Source of the DNA: Kalaharituber pfeilii
Taxonomy: Eukaryota; Ascomycota; Pezizomycetes; Pezizales; Pezizaceae
NCBI GenBank assembly: GCA_015179045.1
Contig: WHUZ01000005.1
Coordinates: 1,054,001-1,118,000 of the forward strand
Length of the DNA: 64,000 bases
Direction of reading: 5' to 3'
The notes beneath the pieces were generated by a model. That model made no database searches. It had not been told where the DNA came from and was given only the letters and a program-made list of their open reading frames with translations. Position numbers and translations under genes: made by a program. This document shows positions 50,369-61,949 of the stretch, in pieces; within the stretch, counting starts at the first letter, position 1, and each line of letters starts with the position of its first letter.

Positions 50369-50549
50369 GCTCATTCATTCTGTAAGTTGAAGGGTACGAC
50401 GCCGTCCGTTCATCCAAAATCCGACAGCGTTCAGATCCGATTCTAGAACGCACGCTTGAAAAACTAAGACAGCCAGCCTACGTTCCCGAACCCTTCTCTC
50501 CATCTTCACAAACGAACTCTCCTATAGTAACCAATATATTTCCCAAACA

Positions 50550-50885
50550 ATGCAGCTCTTTATGATCATCTCTTTCATCTTTGCTTTCCTCATCCGAACT
50601 GCCCTTGGCCTGCCAAACGCCCCCACCAGCAGTCCAGAACAGTACAAAGCCGATGTACGAGTAGAACCTGCTCCAGCACCAGACACGAGCTTCGTCTCAA
50701 GCACACCTTCCTTCTTGGACACGGACCTCTCATCCCAGCACCATGGCCGATATTGCGGGAAAGGGGATTGGTGTTCACATCCCGACTACCCGAAATGCTG
50801 TGTGCCAAAGTTAAGGGGCTATGATCTTAGATGCTGCCATAAGGATACTTATAAGGCTACCATGGACTGCATGGTCTGCTGGTAG
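50550..50885 (+). CDS. small secreted cysteine-rich protein
   Basis: This intronless 111-codon gene has a good start (ACAATG, A at -3) and a stop at 50883-50885. Residues 1-20 form a classical signal peptide (MQLFMIISFIFAFLIRTALG) with likely cleavage before LPNAP. A Pro/Ser/Ala-rich stretch of about 45 residues follows and may act as a propeptide or linker. The C-terminal 45 residues carry eight cysteines: C-x5-C, CC, CC, then C-x2-C-W at the end, consistent with four disulfides. The mature protein should be exported to the cell surface or medium. Size, signal peptide and cysteine framework fit fungal effectors, antimicrobial peptides or surface-active proteins. The cysteine order is not the C-CC-C-C-CC-C order of hydrophobins. 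No homologue recognised; function unknown. Confidence 0.75.
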   Translation: MQLFMIISFIFAFLIRTALGLPNAPTSSPEQYKADVRVEPAPAPDTSFVSSTPSFLDTDLSSQHHGRYCGKGDWCSHPDYPKCCVPKLRGYDLRCCHKDTYKATMDCMVCW

Positions 50886-51582
50886 CGGTATTCGTGTGTG
50901 GCCAGGCTTGATTGAAGGAAACTGAGAGGGACTTTCTAGCATTTCGGTTCGTCGGGAGGAAGTCCTGGAGCATTTGTCAAGCTTGAGGTTAGGTTGAACA
51001 ATTTGCTCCATCACCTCCTGGTTGAGTCTCATTTTACTTCATGTTGCTTTATATTTTTCAATATTTTTCTTGGTCTACATAAAAAGGTTGCAAATGACAA
51101 TTGTTCGCTGAACTGATGTTACCCTGAAATGGCAAGCTATTTGGGTTGTGCGGGATCAGCCTATTGAAGGGGATCCTACCAATTTGCGCAAACCGATGTC
51201 ACTGTCGTAGCTCATTCTCCTTTAATCTAGGTATAGACATATTTCTCTGCACAGCATCTTCACTTCTTACATATAGATAGTCTCATGTCAATTTAGACTG
51301 ATGCACCTTTGGAATTGCGCTTTAGGACTATATATTGACCTAGTCTGCTTTTCATAAAATTCAAGTGCATTCACACGACAGACCAACTAGAGATACCCAT
51401 CGGTACAGTGGTATTGCGGTTTGGCTGTTTACAAGCATTAACTCTCATTACATTCATTCCAGTTATTACAGTAACATTCCGCCGCCATTTTCTGCCACCA
51501 AAATACATCAAAGTCGTATTTACAACAATAAGCCAAACGGAGGAACAAACTCCAAATCCAAATAGAGAAAATAAGGGTATGC
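50886..51582. other. convergent intergenic region
   Basis: It lies between the 3' ends of the secreted-protein gene (+) and the nucleotidase gene (-) and should hold both 3' untranslated regions. No other feature is visible. Confidence 0.5.
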
Positions 51583-53452
51583 TTATAGACCAATTACACC
51601 GAAAAGACCAACAATTGTAACTCCAAAGACAGCAGCCATACTCACTCTCAGCCCAGACGCAGCATCATCATCATCCCCAACGGTTGGCGGGTTGGTTCCA
51701 TTGGCGGTGCCATTGCCCGTTCCGTTCCCTGGGGTGAAGGGAGTGGTATCTGGAGACTTTTTCGTCGTTTTTACAATCCTCCCTTCAAAAGCAATATCCA
51801 CAGGGCTCTTCTTCTCAATGTACTGTACCAGAACTTCATCCTGAGTATCCAATGTGACGAAGTCTTTTTGCACGGGCCAGAAATTATCGCCTCCACCCGC
51901 CAAGAAGTCTAATGTGACGATATTGTACTTCTTCCCAAAATCAACTGGTGAGCCACCAATCTCCAGAGATATGAGCTTGGTACCGTTTGCATTCTCCGGG
52001 TTGTACTCGACCTTCAGCCCAGTCGATACCTGGACGAAGGAGGTGATCCTTCGGTTATTAAACTGAGAGACTCCTGAGAAAATGCCCTCAAAAGTCTTCC
52101 AGAGTTCCTCCCCAGTAAATTTAAGCTCGACGACGGAATTTCCGAAGGGGAACGCTGTGAGGACTTCTCCACGGGTAATTGGTCCAGCATCAATCTCCGC
52201 CCGAATTCCACCAGCATTGATAATGGCAGCATCGACGGATGAGCTTAATGCCTTTCGGTAGTCAAGCATTGCATCAGCCATAAAATCTCCTAGAGTACAT
52301 TCCTCAAGCCGGCAGTTGTCCTGTTGAAGCCTGACGTTCGATTGCCCTAATACTTCGGCGGCAAAAGCATCAAATGGCTTTCTCCATTCGTCGATTTGAG
52401 CCTGGAGTTTTCGATCCTGCTCAGTCTTGTTGGTAAGGTGAATGGGTGCCCCCGTATAAGCAACAATCCTGCCATCCTCGTCATATGTGACATCAATATA
52501 CCCAAGGTATTCACCCCACCGATAGGCAGTGACGATGAAAACTTCGTCACCATCCAGATTCTCCGCGATTGTGGGGTATTTACCAACTGCACCCTCGAAA
52601 TCACCCAGTGGAGTATGAGAATGGCCACCGACAATAAGACTGATCCCCTCGTCTTCTTAGCGAGTTCAATGTCTTTGTCATAACCAATATGCGTAAGCGC
52701 GATGATTCGATTAATCTTCTCCTTCTCCCTGATCAAGTCTGCCGTTCGCTGAAGGGCGGTGACAGGGTCTTCAAATTTAGTTCCCGGTCCAGGGTTAGAA
52801 ATATCAGGCGTTGTCTCTGTCGTGGCTGAGATGATAGCAAGATCATGCTTAGGGAAGATGTGATACGGAACAAGCGATGCGTTCAGGGCGGGATTGTCCG
52901 TGCGAATATTGGAGGAGATGACAGGGAATGTCAGATTTCCCAAGAATTCCGCCAACTTATCATCACCACCGTCAAACTCGCTGGTTGTTTGGTGTCAGTC
53001 AAATTATCTTTATTCCAGGAATCTTTCTCAACTTACTGATTTCCAACCGTCATGGCATCGAAACCCAGCTGATTGATCGTCTCTGCAATTTTTTCTCCAC
53101 CATAGAAAGTATAAAACAATGTCCCCTGGAACTCATCTCCTGCATTCAAAAAGATGCTGTCTTCCTTCGTCGGTCTATCTTTATCAATTACAGACTTGAC
53201 TCTCGCATAACCTCCGTAGCAACCCTTCGTGGGATCAGTGCAGTCTGTACCAGAGGAACGGAACTCGTCCAAGTGCGCATGCACATCATTAATATGGTAG
53301 ATGCTGATGTTATAGCGTCCATTGGCATCAAGGCCCCGCCTGTGTAGCCTGCGAGAGACAAGTCGATCTTCAATGATTGGCGTGGTAGCAATAGAGCTGA
53401 CCAGTGGTGCAAGCGTGAGAAGCGCTGTAGCCTTGTAAACGAATACGCGCAT
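51583..53452 (-). CDS. GPI-anchored 5'-nucleotidase-family phosphohydrolase, single frameshift
   Basis: Exon 1 (53452-53037) and exon 2 (from 52980) join over a 56-bp intron (52981-53036, GTAAGT...ACCAG) that rebuilds VGNHEFDGG. A signal peptide (RVFVYKATALLTLAPL) leads. The metallophosphatase domain shows NDVHAH, GDEFQG, GNHEFD, THIGYD and GGHSHT, all dinuclear metal ligands of the UshA/CD73 family. The C-terminal substrate domain has NAGGIRAEIDAG, FPFGN and LDFLAGGGDNF. The end is Thr/Asn/Gly-rich, then DDDDAASG and a hydrophobic tail, a GPI-anchor signal. The enzyme should release phosphate from extracellular nucleotides for salvage. The frame breaks once, at about 52,644-52,660: the coding length is one base short of 604 codons, and GGHSHT lies one frame away from the upstream part. 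Everything else looks intact, so this is a sequencing error or a very recent mutation. Confidence 0.88.
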
Positions 53453-56400
53453 CGTGCAGGACTTTTCGTGGAGATAAAGCGAATGCGCTGAAACAGAGAT
53501 TGGAGAAAAATATTGCGAAACCTAAGGGAACTCGTCGCAGAAGAAATCACAGCTACTCGCACGCGTTGAGGTCGTCGGGCAAGGGGTAGAATATATACAG
53601 CACCTATAGAGTTCTTATTACAATACCGGCGAGACCGTGATACCAGCACTATTGGTATCAGCAACAGCCGTAATCAAAAAGTCAGCCTTTCCTGTGCTCA
53701 TCCCGACAAATGTGTCCACACTCTGCGCTGTGGTTGGCTGCAGCATTCAGGCTGTCTATTTGCGGAAGTGCCTGATACCTTCCTAATCAGGCACCGCCTG
53801 ACCGACACGTGGGGTAGTCTGCACCGGGGGTATCAAGAAGAAAATTCAAGAAAGAAAAAAAATGAACCACCGCCATTTACATTATATCTGAGATCACGCC
53901 TAGTTAGGCAATGGGAATGTACCAGCACTGGTTTCGTGGCCATCAAAGTCACGGCGATGCCGACAAGGAGCCCTGACAGGTGGCGGTGATGACGGAAGAG
54001 CAGTGAGGAGGATGATTACCTAGAGTGGAGTAGAAGAGCACGCTATTTTCGATCCCATGTATTGTATTAGCTTATACGAACAGGTCTGTGATACACCTGT
54101 GGTGTTAATGATACGTACCTTTCTCTGTGAGCTTGAGCTATAGCTATACTTTTTAGCTCCAGCAGAATATGGCTAGGGAAAACCTGGATCGTGGGCCGAT
54201 GTAATAGGTTTTATTGGTGCTTCTGGAGTGAGGGCAGGGCCTAGATTGTAGCTGTTAGCGAGCTATGAGCGTGGGACAGCATACTGCGTGGAAGCAGAGC
54301 TGTATACATACATGTACGTCGGTGAATCCGATAAGCGTGGGGCAGATTATACTAAGAAGTGATGCACAGAGTGATGCTCGAAGCGAGAGGATGCTGGTTG
54401 TGTGACAGGTGCTATCCATCAATGAGGGAGGTGGTACTGATTGTTATATACCCACTTTACAACGGCTGGCGACCGAAACCATCCACATCCATTCACACTT
54501 TCTCACCAACTCGTTTACGTCTACGCTGCTGGCCAGAAGGAGGAGGCAAGTATACGGGACGGTTCAGGCTTTAGGCTTCTCAATCAAGTCCGGTCGTGAA
54601 CTTTTCGAAGAGACATACTTGCTGTGACAGGCAGTCCTCGCTTGATGCGAGTCCGAATACATCTTTCGCAAGCGCGAAAATCCCCAACCTTCAGTTGACA
54701 CCAGTCCCCCACGTGGGTTCCACAACTGAGAGGCTATATAGCACTTGCAGTTCTCAAATCCTCAGCACAGCGATTGCACGGCATTATTCAGACGAGGCAA
54801 GTGCGCGCGCAATGTTGCCATTACTTCGTACCTGCATAGGCTTCCCCATCGGCTGCACGATTATGAATTACCCCGCTGCGGGAACCATCGACAGCGTGCG
54901 ATGCTCCACCGCTCTGGTTGGTTGGATTTGACGTCTGGGGGAACACATGGGGGCGGTCAAGATAATTAGGCTGTAGCGTGACCTAATAAAGAAAAAGGTT
55001 GACAAATTATTAGTTCGAGCTATTTGAAGTAAAGATGTTTATGACTATGGATACGAGTAAATCTTTGTCCGGGGTGTTATATTGTGCACATATAAGATTT
55101 AATTCCAGCCCGCCTTCGCTTCTCCCATTATTTACGTACACAAAAGGCGAGATTCATAATGTAGTCGGTAGAAACTGCTTTGCTCGGGTTTTGGCGGCTC
55201 GAGTTTAGGGCCGTGGCGCAAACTCTTTTTGACCTCCAATGATATCTCGCTTGACGTTTTGTTCCTACCTAGTCTCAGCCTGGTTACAAGACTAGTTCCT
55301 ACCCTGAATTCGTCATACTTTCTAAATCTTAATTGAGAAAATTCAGTTTTACGCCTATCAAGAGGTGTCTATAATCTAAGATTACAATTCTCAATGCCAG
55401 TTACATATTGGACACGAAAATGGGGGGCATTATTATTGCAGTTCAGAGATAATGCTAACGTCCACATCCTTGCCGAAACCCCATGAACCTCGTGGAGACA
55501 CTCGTGACCCCAAGAGAGCATTTGATAAGCAGTCATCATAGAACAGGAGATAAACGGCGGCTTACCCGATCAGTCATTGTGGCGTTTTCGATACCTTATG
55601 TAAATTACCTTCCCTGTCAGCCGTTGAGTGATCGTTTAACCGGATCTGATAAGGCACTACAAGCCGATCCGATGTTCAGCTGTGGCGTTCACCCAGTCCT
55701 GGTTTCTCCGGTGAGTCTGGCCAGACACGAGAACACTCCTGCCACGGGGTCCCTCCCGTTTCTTTTTTTCTCGTCCCCAGCTTTTCGAATGTCGCCGAAA
55801 TATGTGCCATGAGAAAAATGCAGGGCCACCCCATTCTGGTTCTTAGTGCATAACAGTGCGGGATAATGTTGGGGTGAAATTTTTCCCTGTTCTATTTGTG
55901 ACGTGGTGTATGCATGGCGGGGTATATGGACACTTGAATGGAATGAACGGTGTGGAAAATAAAAACAAAAATAAAAGAACAACAATAATAAGCAAGTACT
56001 GCGTCATCAGCGAAGGGGTAAAAACAATGGGAGATGCCGTGTATTCGTGTATGTAGAGTACACGTAAGTACATGCAAAATCATTCGATACAATATAGATA
56101 CATGGCACGGAGCCAGCCAGAAGATCCTGAAAGCAACCGAAACGTCCACGCCATGGTTTGTGTGTACTCCTGGAATTGGCAACACTTCTCATCGGCGATA
56201 CAATTACACTCACAAACCCTTTATTGGAACGTTTTGTAACCAAATTTCCAGATCAGACTCCTTCTTGGACCTATAAACGCTCAATCTCTGCTCAATATAG
56301 AAACCTGTTCAAACTGCTGAAATGGGCAGATCGTACAAGCTTGATGTTCTACGATCGACCAACGGCCAGGGTTCACATAATGAGGCGGCTCAATATGTTT

Positions 56401-59400
56401 CTCTTGAGTAGAGCAACGTCGAATATTCTCGACTGGCGGTTGTTGCGCTCAATTCGCATTGGCTCGTATTTGTTACCAATCGGGATCTCCAAAAGAGCTG
56501 TATGTTCTAAATGATGATGAAAATTTTGTAGTCGTAACGGTTCAGTTGGAAATCTCGAATTCCAAGATTTGCGTCAGAGTGACTTCAGGATCCCAACGTC
56601 ACACCCCATTGGGCCCGACATACGTTGGTGTGCATATGTTGGATATGTGTCGATTTCGTGATAATGAAGAGCAGCACTGTCAGCCTATAGTATGTTCGGG
56701 AGGTAGGTATGACTTGGTCTATTGAGCTTAGAAAACAAAATCCCATGACAATTCCTTTTTTGCGCGTTTACCCCTCTCGTGGTTACCTCGGCCAGTCGTC
56801 AAAAACAGCTGTCTTACGAGTCCATTCATCCGCATCCAATCGAGGAATGCCAGTGAGGTCATTTACCCAATTCACTGATCCCTGTGTCCGTGTAATATTG
56901 AGCCGCAATTTATAGCGAAGAATCTTCTATGTCATCAGGAATCGAATTTGTGTCGCAGAAACTCGAAATCGCTCTCCGTCACATAGATCGCAAGTCGGAC
57001 CCCAGGCTATGTAGAAGCATGCTCAGGGATGCATCAAGTCCTAAAAATGCCTCTGTCTTACTGTCTGCCATATGTTAAGGACGGCCTGGTTAGCAACTGT
57101 AAGGGCTCTGCATGCTTTAGCAGCGCTACCGGCCCGGCCGATTACCGTGTGTAGCCTTTACCTACTGTGGTCCCGATGGGGTTTCGTTTTATCGGCGGCA
57201 AACCATGTATCGGCCGGCGAGACTGTTTCTTTTCAAGGTTAATGTGGTCATGGACAATATCGGATACTGCGTTGCGAAAAAGTGTTTCAATATAGGCCAT
57301 GCTGGAATTGCTTCGTGAACAGCTCCACTTCCTTACATAGTTAGTGCCAGCTAGTGCAACGGAGAAAAGGGTAGTGATCCATTGGCCGGACTGCCCGTAG
57401 TATTGTAGTACTAGAGTGGTGTTCGTTATATTCAATCCCGTTTGAACGCTGCTGGCATTGTAGTCTATACTGGAATCCCCCTCTCGCTGCTGCTGAAAAG
57501 GAAGAAGAAACTGATAACTTTGTAGTCCGGGGGTCCCTTCGAATGAGGATGCACCTACTGTACACTATCGGTCTCACGGCTCCTAGTGGGGGTGAGCAAA
57601 GTGGGGCTAGTCTTCCGGGTTCTAGGTTCTAATCCTCCACAATGAATTCCTACACGGCTTGTCAGCATTGCAATTGTGCTATGTTTTTTGATTGAGTTCA
57701 ATGCGTTTCGGGGGTGTACTTTGCGTGAGAAAGGAGAAAAAAAAATTTTTTTCGCTGCATTCTGTACTTTATATATATGAAATTCTTGACAGCAGAAGCG
57801 TATCATACTGGATACCTCGCAACACCCCTACTTGCTACGAGCTATCTCTCAGAGAGCGGATGGCGGGCCATTTGATATTCGATACTCACGGCACTGGCGC
57901 CAAGACATTGTCCCCTCTCCGATTAATTAAGTGTTGGCTTGCTGCTAGTCTGGGCTTTGCTGCGACAATATAAAGATTGCCTTGCCACGACCCAATGACG
58001 AATGGACTGTGGCGGTTGATACACGTACCGCCACGGCAGAGGGTAACAGTAGGTGTACACCAGAGATGCACACTAGCAGGTACACCCACTTCACGCGTCA
58101 CAATATGTGTGCATGCTTCAACGGCTAGTAAACTTCCTTCGCGGCATCAGTCAACTTCATCAGGATAGATTCCGTTCTGCAAGAGGCAATGTGGTGACAG
58201 TTCAGAGTAGATATGGTTAACCATGATTACCAGCCAAGCAAACAGAGCATTTCGAAGGTGCATCTAACAGCGACACTTGTCCCGACATCACCTCTGGCGA
58301 GCTAGGCAACACTACGGTAAGAAGTCTATCACCACTCCTAGGTACAAATAGCCGGTGCAAGCTGCAGTTGATCAAAGGACAACGCACTATCTGCCTTGGC
58401 CCCAGTACATTGAGAAGTAGTGAGGTAAGAAAACTAAGCAGGTTATGCCAATTGAAAGTGATCGCCAGCCCCGCTTGTGAAAATGGCCGTGGAATTGTGG
58501 AAGTGAGAAGCGGATAAAGCACGTACAGCTGTACTTATGTACTCTCGTAACACCTTTGCAGGCATTGGAGATAATAGGGGCCTTCGCAATCCGTGGAGTG
58601 GGGGTTGCGAGGAAGGTTGATAGCATGTGTCTTACATGAGGGCCTCGGGGTGGGGAAGGTTCCCCCAATCGGACTAAGCCAGGGAAGCCCTCTTGTCTGA
58701 TCTGTCACGTCGATCTTCCAGCCCAGAGCCTTGTTCCCCAGTTTTTATCTCGATTAAATTAGAAATTTTGTGGGGGCTGGGCAAAAAAGTAAAGAAACAA
58801 AGGCATCGACAGCATGTGCGATGAAGCACCAAGTATGAGGCTAGCCAAACAGTAGGGGAAACTTAACCCAATAAATTCCCCACAAGTGATCTCAGGAACG
58901 ACGACATACCATGATATTTCAAATCCAACTCACCCCGTGCAACCCGTTCGTGGATAGTATCAAACAAGCAGGGGGGCGTACTCAATCGGTGCCCTTGATC
59001 TCTTGTCCCATTCCCCGCTAAATCTATTGTATTCTATTGCAATTGGAAGGCGAAGTGTGATCAATCGTGATCTGGATGGCAGAACCCCCATCTTTAGATC
59101 TCCATTTTTGGCCCTAACACCAGTTTAGGATCCGCAGACGTACTAGTAAAAACGCGAACAACTCGTTCTAGTCACAGAGCCGACCTTTCTTCATTCCTCA
59201 TCATCAAAGCCTTAGGGTGCTCCGTTAGTAGTCTCGTCTCCGTTAGTTAATTCGGCTGCCCGGGGACATACTGTACTGCGATTCAAGGCCCAGCCATCGA
59301 TCTCTGCACTGGAAGGTTTACCGGCACACCAGTTAGCGGCACGTGCACCGTCACACACCCATTAGTGTGCATCTCATATCCCCACTATATACTACACTTT

Positions 59401-60361
59401 GCAGCAGCAGCATTTTGTGCATGACAAGCTTTACCTCATCTCGATTGGACTATTGGATAGCTGATGGGAGTGTTAATGATCCATTGTGGTGCAGTGGTTC
59501 GCTGTGTACTTGAAGATACATTCCTTCACAAGCGGACAAAATGAGTGGTTCAGCTGTGTGTGGTCCAATTTTTAGCCAAGACAAGATATGTTCGGCTGTG
59601 CAGACCTATGAATCATCTAGAATTAATAATGATTCAGGTATCACAGGACGTAGGACAAAGAAAGTATCTGCATCAAGAATCTCAGGCTACAAACATTTCC
59701 ATCGTATTGGTAGATGCCATGTCAAGCTGAAAAGCTGGTTATCATAGCCACCATCATTGCCCATATCCCAGCTGTCTCTTCTGCAGGTGGGGTGGGGCAG
59801 GTTCTAACTGCAACGGAGGGTAGTAACCAGTGTCTCATTCATTACGGTCGCAAGAAGCTCATATTCTCCAGATGCATGAGCGCGCTTGCAATGAATGGAT
59901 CAATCATATCACTGCAGTAAGCAGTTACGGGCCAAGCTCTTAATCAAATGGCGACGGGGATTGGTGCAGTAAATCCGTGAAGACAACACCTGCTGGAGCT
60001 CTCAACTCTCAAGACTTGGTATGATAATTTGTCTGTTGCCGCTCACTGCAGTTGTCTTTAGAATATTTCGGCATGGCGGTTTACCCCCCAGATGTCTGCA
60101 CTCTAAGTGGATGTAGAGTACAAATACCGCTCACAAATAAACTATGGGATGGGAACATGGCGGTTAACTATAGTAGCTATCTTTGCGGCTCGCACTCCTG
60201 AAAGCAAATCCAATAGGCAATCCCCCGTGAGAGATTACATACAGAGATAAAAGTGCAGACGCCCTGTTTGACGCAAGTATCTTGTTCCTGTCAAGCACTG
60301 AGACGCAGTACACCGGAACCAGTCTCATTCCCCTCAACCAAGTCATGCAATGTTCGCATCT

Positions 60362-60735
60362 TCAGTAGGTAGGTAGTGATACAGTTTTGCAGCTAACTTT
60401 TCCAAACTTGACCTTAACAGCCCTAGATAGCCTCGTTATTTTTGCACTAACAAGCTTCGCCAAGTCTTCGGGCTTGACCTTCGGGATTAGCTCCAGGATT
60501 TGAAAAAAGATAATACTCAATTCTAACAATTCAGAGAAAGTCATACTATAGATGCAGCAAGCTTAGCAGCAAGGTTAGCAACACCGTGCATGTTGCTGCT
60601 GTGCCCCATTCGCCAACCCAGGCGCCGGAGGTGGAGCCGGGCCGGAAGCGTTGATGTTCGAGCAATGTACTCTACTCTCCTGTGCCTTGATAAGGTTATG
60701 TAACTTTTGCACTCGAATACGAACAAGCCTCATGG
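60362..60735 (-). pseudogene. unassigned decayed coding remnant
   Basis: From an ATG at about 60,733 the minus strand reads MRLVRIRVQKLHNLIKAQ, then GPAPPPAPGLANGAQQQHA and a stop near 60,579. An adjacent frame then reads SELLELSIIFFQILELI and KPEDLAKLVSAKITRLSRA before stopping at 60,362. Composition is protein-like in both pieces, but no domain is recognised and no intron cleanly joins them. It may be a relic or chance. Confidence 0.25.
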
Positions 60736-61679
60736 GCTGCCGCCATACATACTTGTAAGTACGTACCTGGCTGCGGTCACTTTACAACCAGTAGCTAATG
60801 CTGCAGAATCCTATGCTGTACGCCATTATTTGAAATGTATGAAGTTATCAGCTCTTTATCAATGCTTCATATAATCAACTAGGTATCTACTATATGGAAT
60901 AATGTGAAGTATAGAGACGTGCATCTCCATATATTAGCCAAATTGTTACTTTGCTAGAGGGTTCGATTAATGATAACGCACCAAAATCTGGTTATGGAAG
61001 GTTATGTCGTGAGATGCTGAGGAATAGTACGAGTACATTACAGTAGCGTACATAGCCTGGTCCACTTTCCATCCCTTCTCCTACCCTCCAAAATAGTGAA
61101 AATAACAATAATAAGCAAAATAAATGAATAAATAAATAATAAATGAAAGGAAGGAAAATTTGTTTCCTCCTCAGATGCATCCAAATTACCGTGCATTAGA
61201 AACTAGCCAAACAATCGAGTTACATCTGCTGTAATTTACTTAGACGTAAATAGCTCATCTCCCCATAGTTTCATCATGCGCAGGCAGATAATTCTGATTC
61301 GCGCTGAGATTGAGATACAGTGGAGCGGCTTAAGCCAACATAGTACAATATATCGAAATTTTCAAATGAGCGAACATGACTGTATTTATATATGCGCTCA
61401 AGATAAATTGTTCCGGATACCAGTACCATTGGATATATTTACAAAAAACAGGTAAAAAATAAAGAATACAAAAAACAAAAACATGCAAAAAAATGAAAAG
61501 GATTTTGTTTTTGTTGGAGTCGTGCCCAATAACCCAATCCACTACCCCATGTCCCGTCCATCATTCCAATCCAGTCCAATTACCCTGCCCTCATATGCTC
61601 CATATCCAAGCTTATCCAATCCAGGTCCAACCTTAGTTCCCACCCTTCCAATTCCCACTTTTCCGACTCCGAAAGCCTC

Positions 61680-61680
<1 letters not shown>

Positions 61681-61715
<35 letters not shown>
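61681..61715. repeat. 35-bp poly(T) tract
   Basis: An uninterrupted run of 35 T lies 235 bp beyond the stop codon of the minus-strand uniporter-like gene. It reads as poly(A) on that strand. No flanking duplication was found. Confidence 0.85.
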
Positions 61716-61716
<1 letters not shown>

Positions 61717-61949
61717 GTATGCTGTATATGCTTATTTGTGTTGACGACGGTACCCTCCATCATCGAGTAACCCAATGCAATTTAGAGACCCAAAATGCAA
61801 AAACGAAATAAACAGTCTATCGGTGAATTGTGAAATGACCGGAAACCGTAATGATAAACCAAAAAAGATGAGTAAAGAAGTGTATGATATGTACTGTGCG
61901 TTCCGACGACAGCCTAATGAATTTCTGAGGTTCCAGCCGAAAAGGTCTC

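Larger units (their letters stand above)
53453..61949. other. 8.5 kb gene-poor region
   Basis: The first few hundred bases are the promoter side of the nucleotidase gene. The rest shows only short frames. Mildly protein-like ones lie at 56,110-56,725 (+, with STPWFVCTPGIGNT and in another frame SNSKICVRVTSG) and 60,362-60,735 (-). Neither gives an intact gene. Confidence 0.35.

Noticed and set aside
56110..56725. Adjacent plus-strand frames of 118 and 88 codons
   Set aside because: Two frames look equally protein-like over the same bases and neither matches a family I know; chance cannot be excluded.
57565..57640. D-arm-like GCTC/GAGC pairing followed by GGTTCTAATCC
   Set aside because: The T stem pairs at only three of five positions and no anticodon stem or acceptor forms, so a functional tRNA is not supported.
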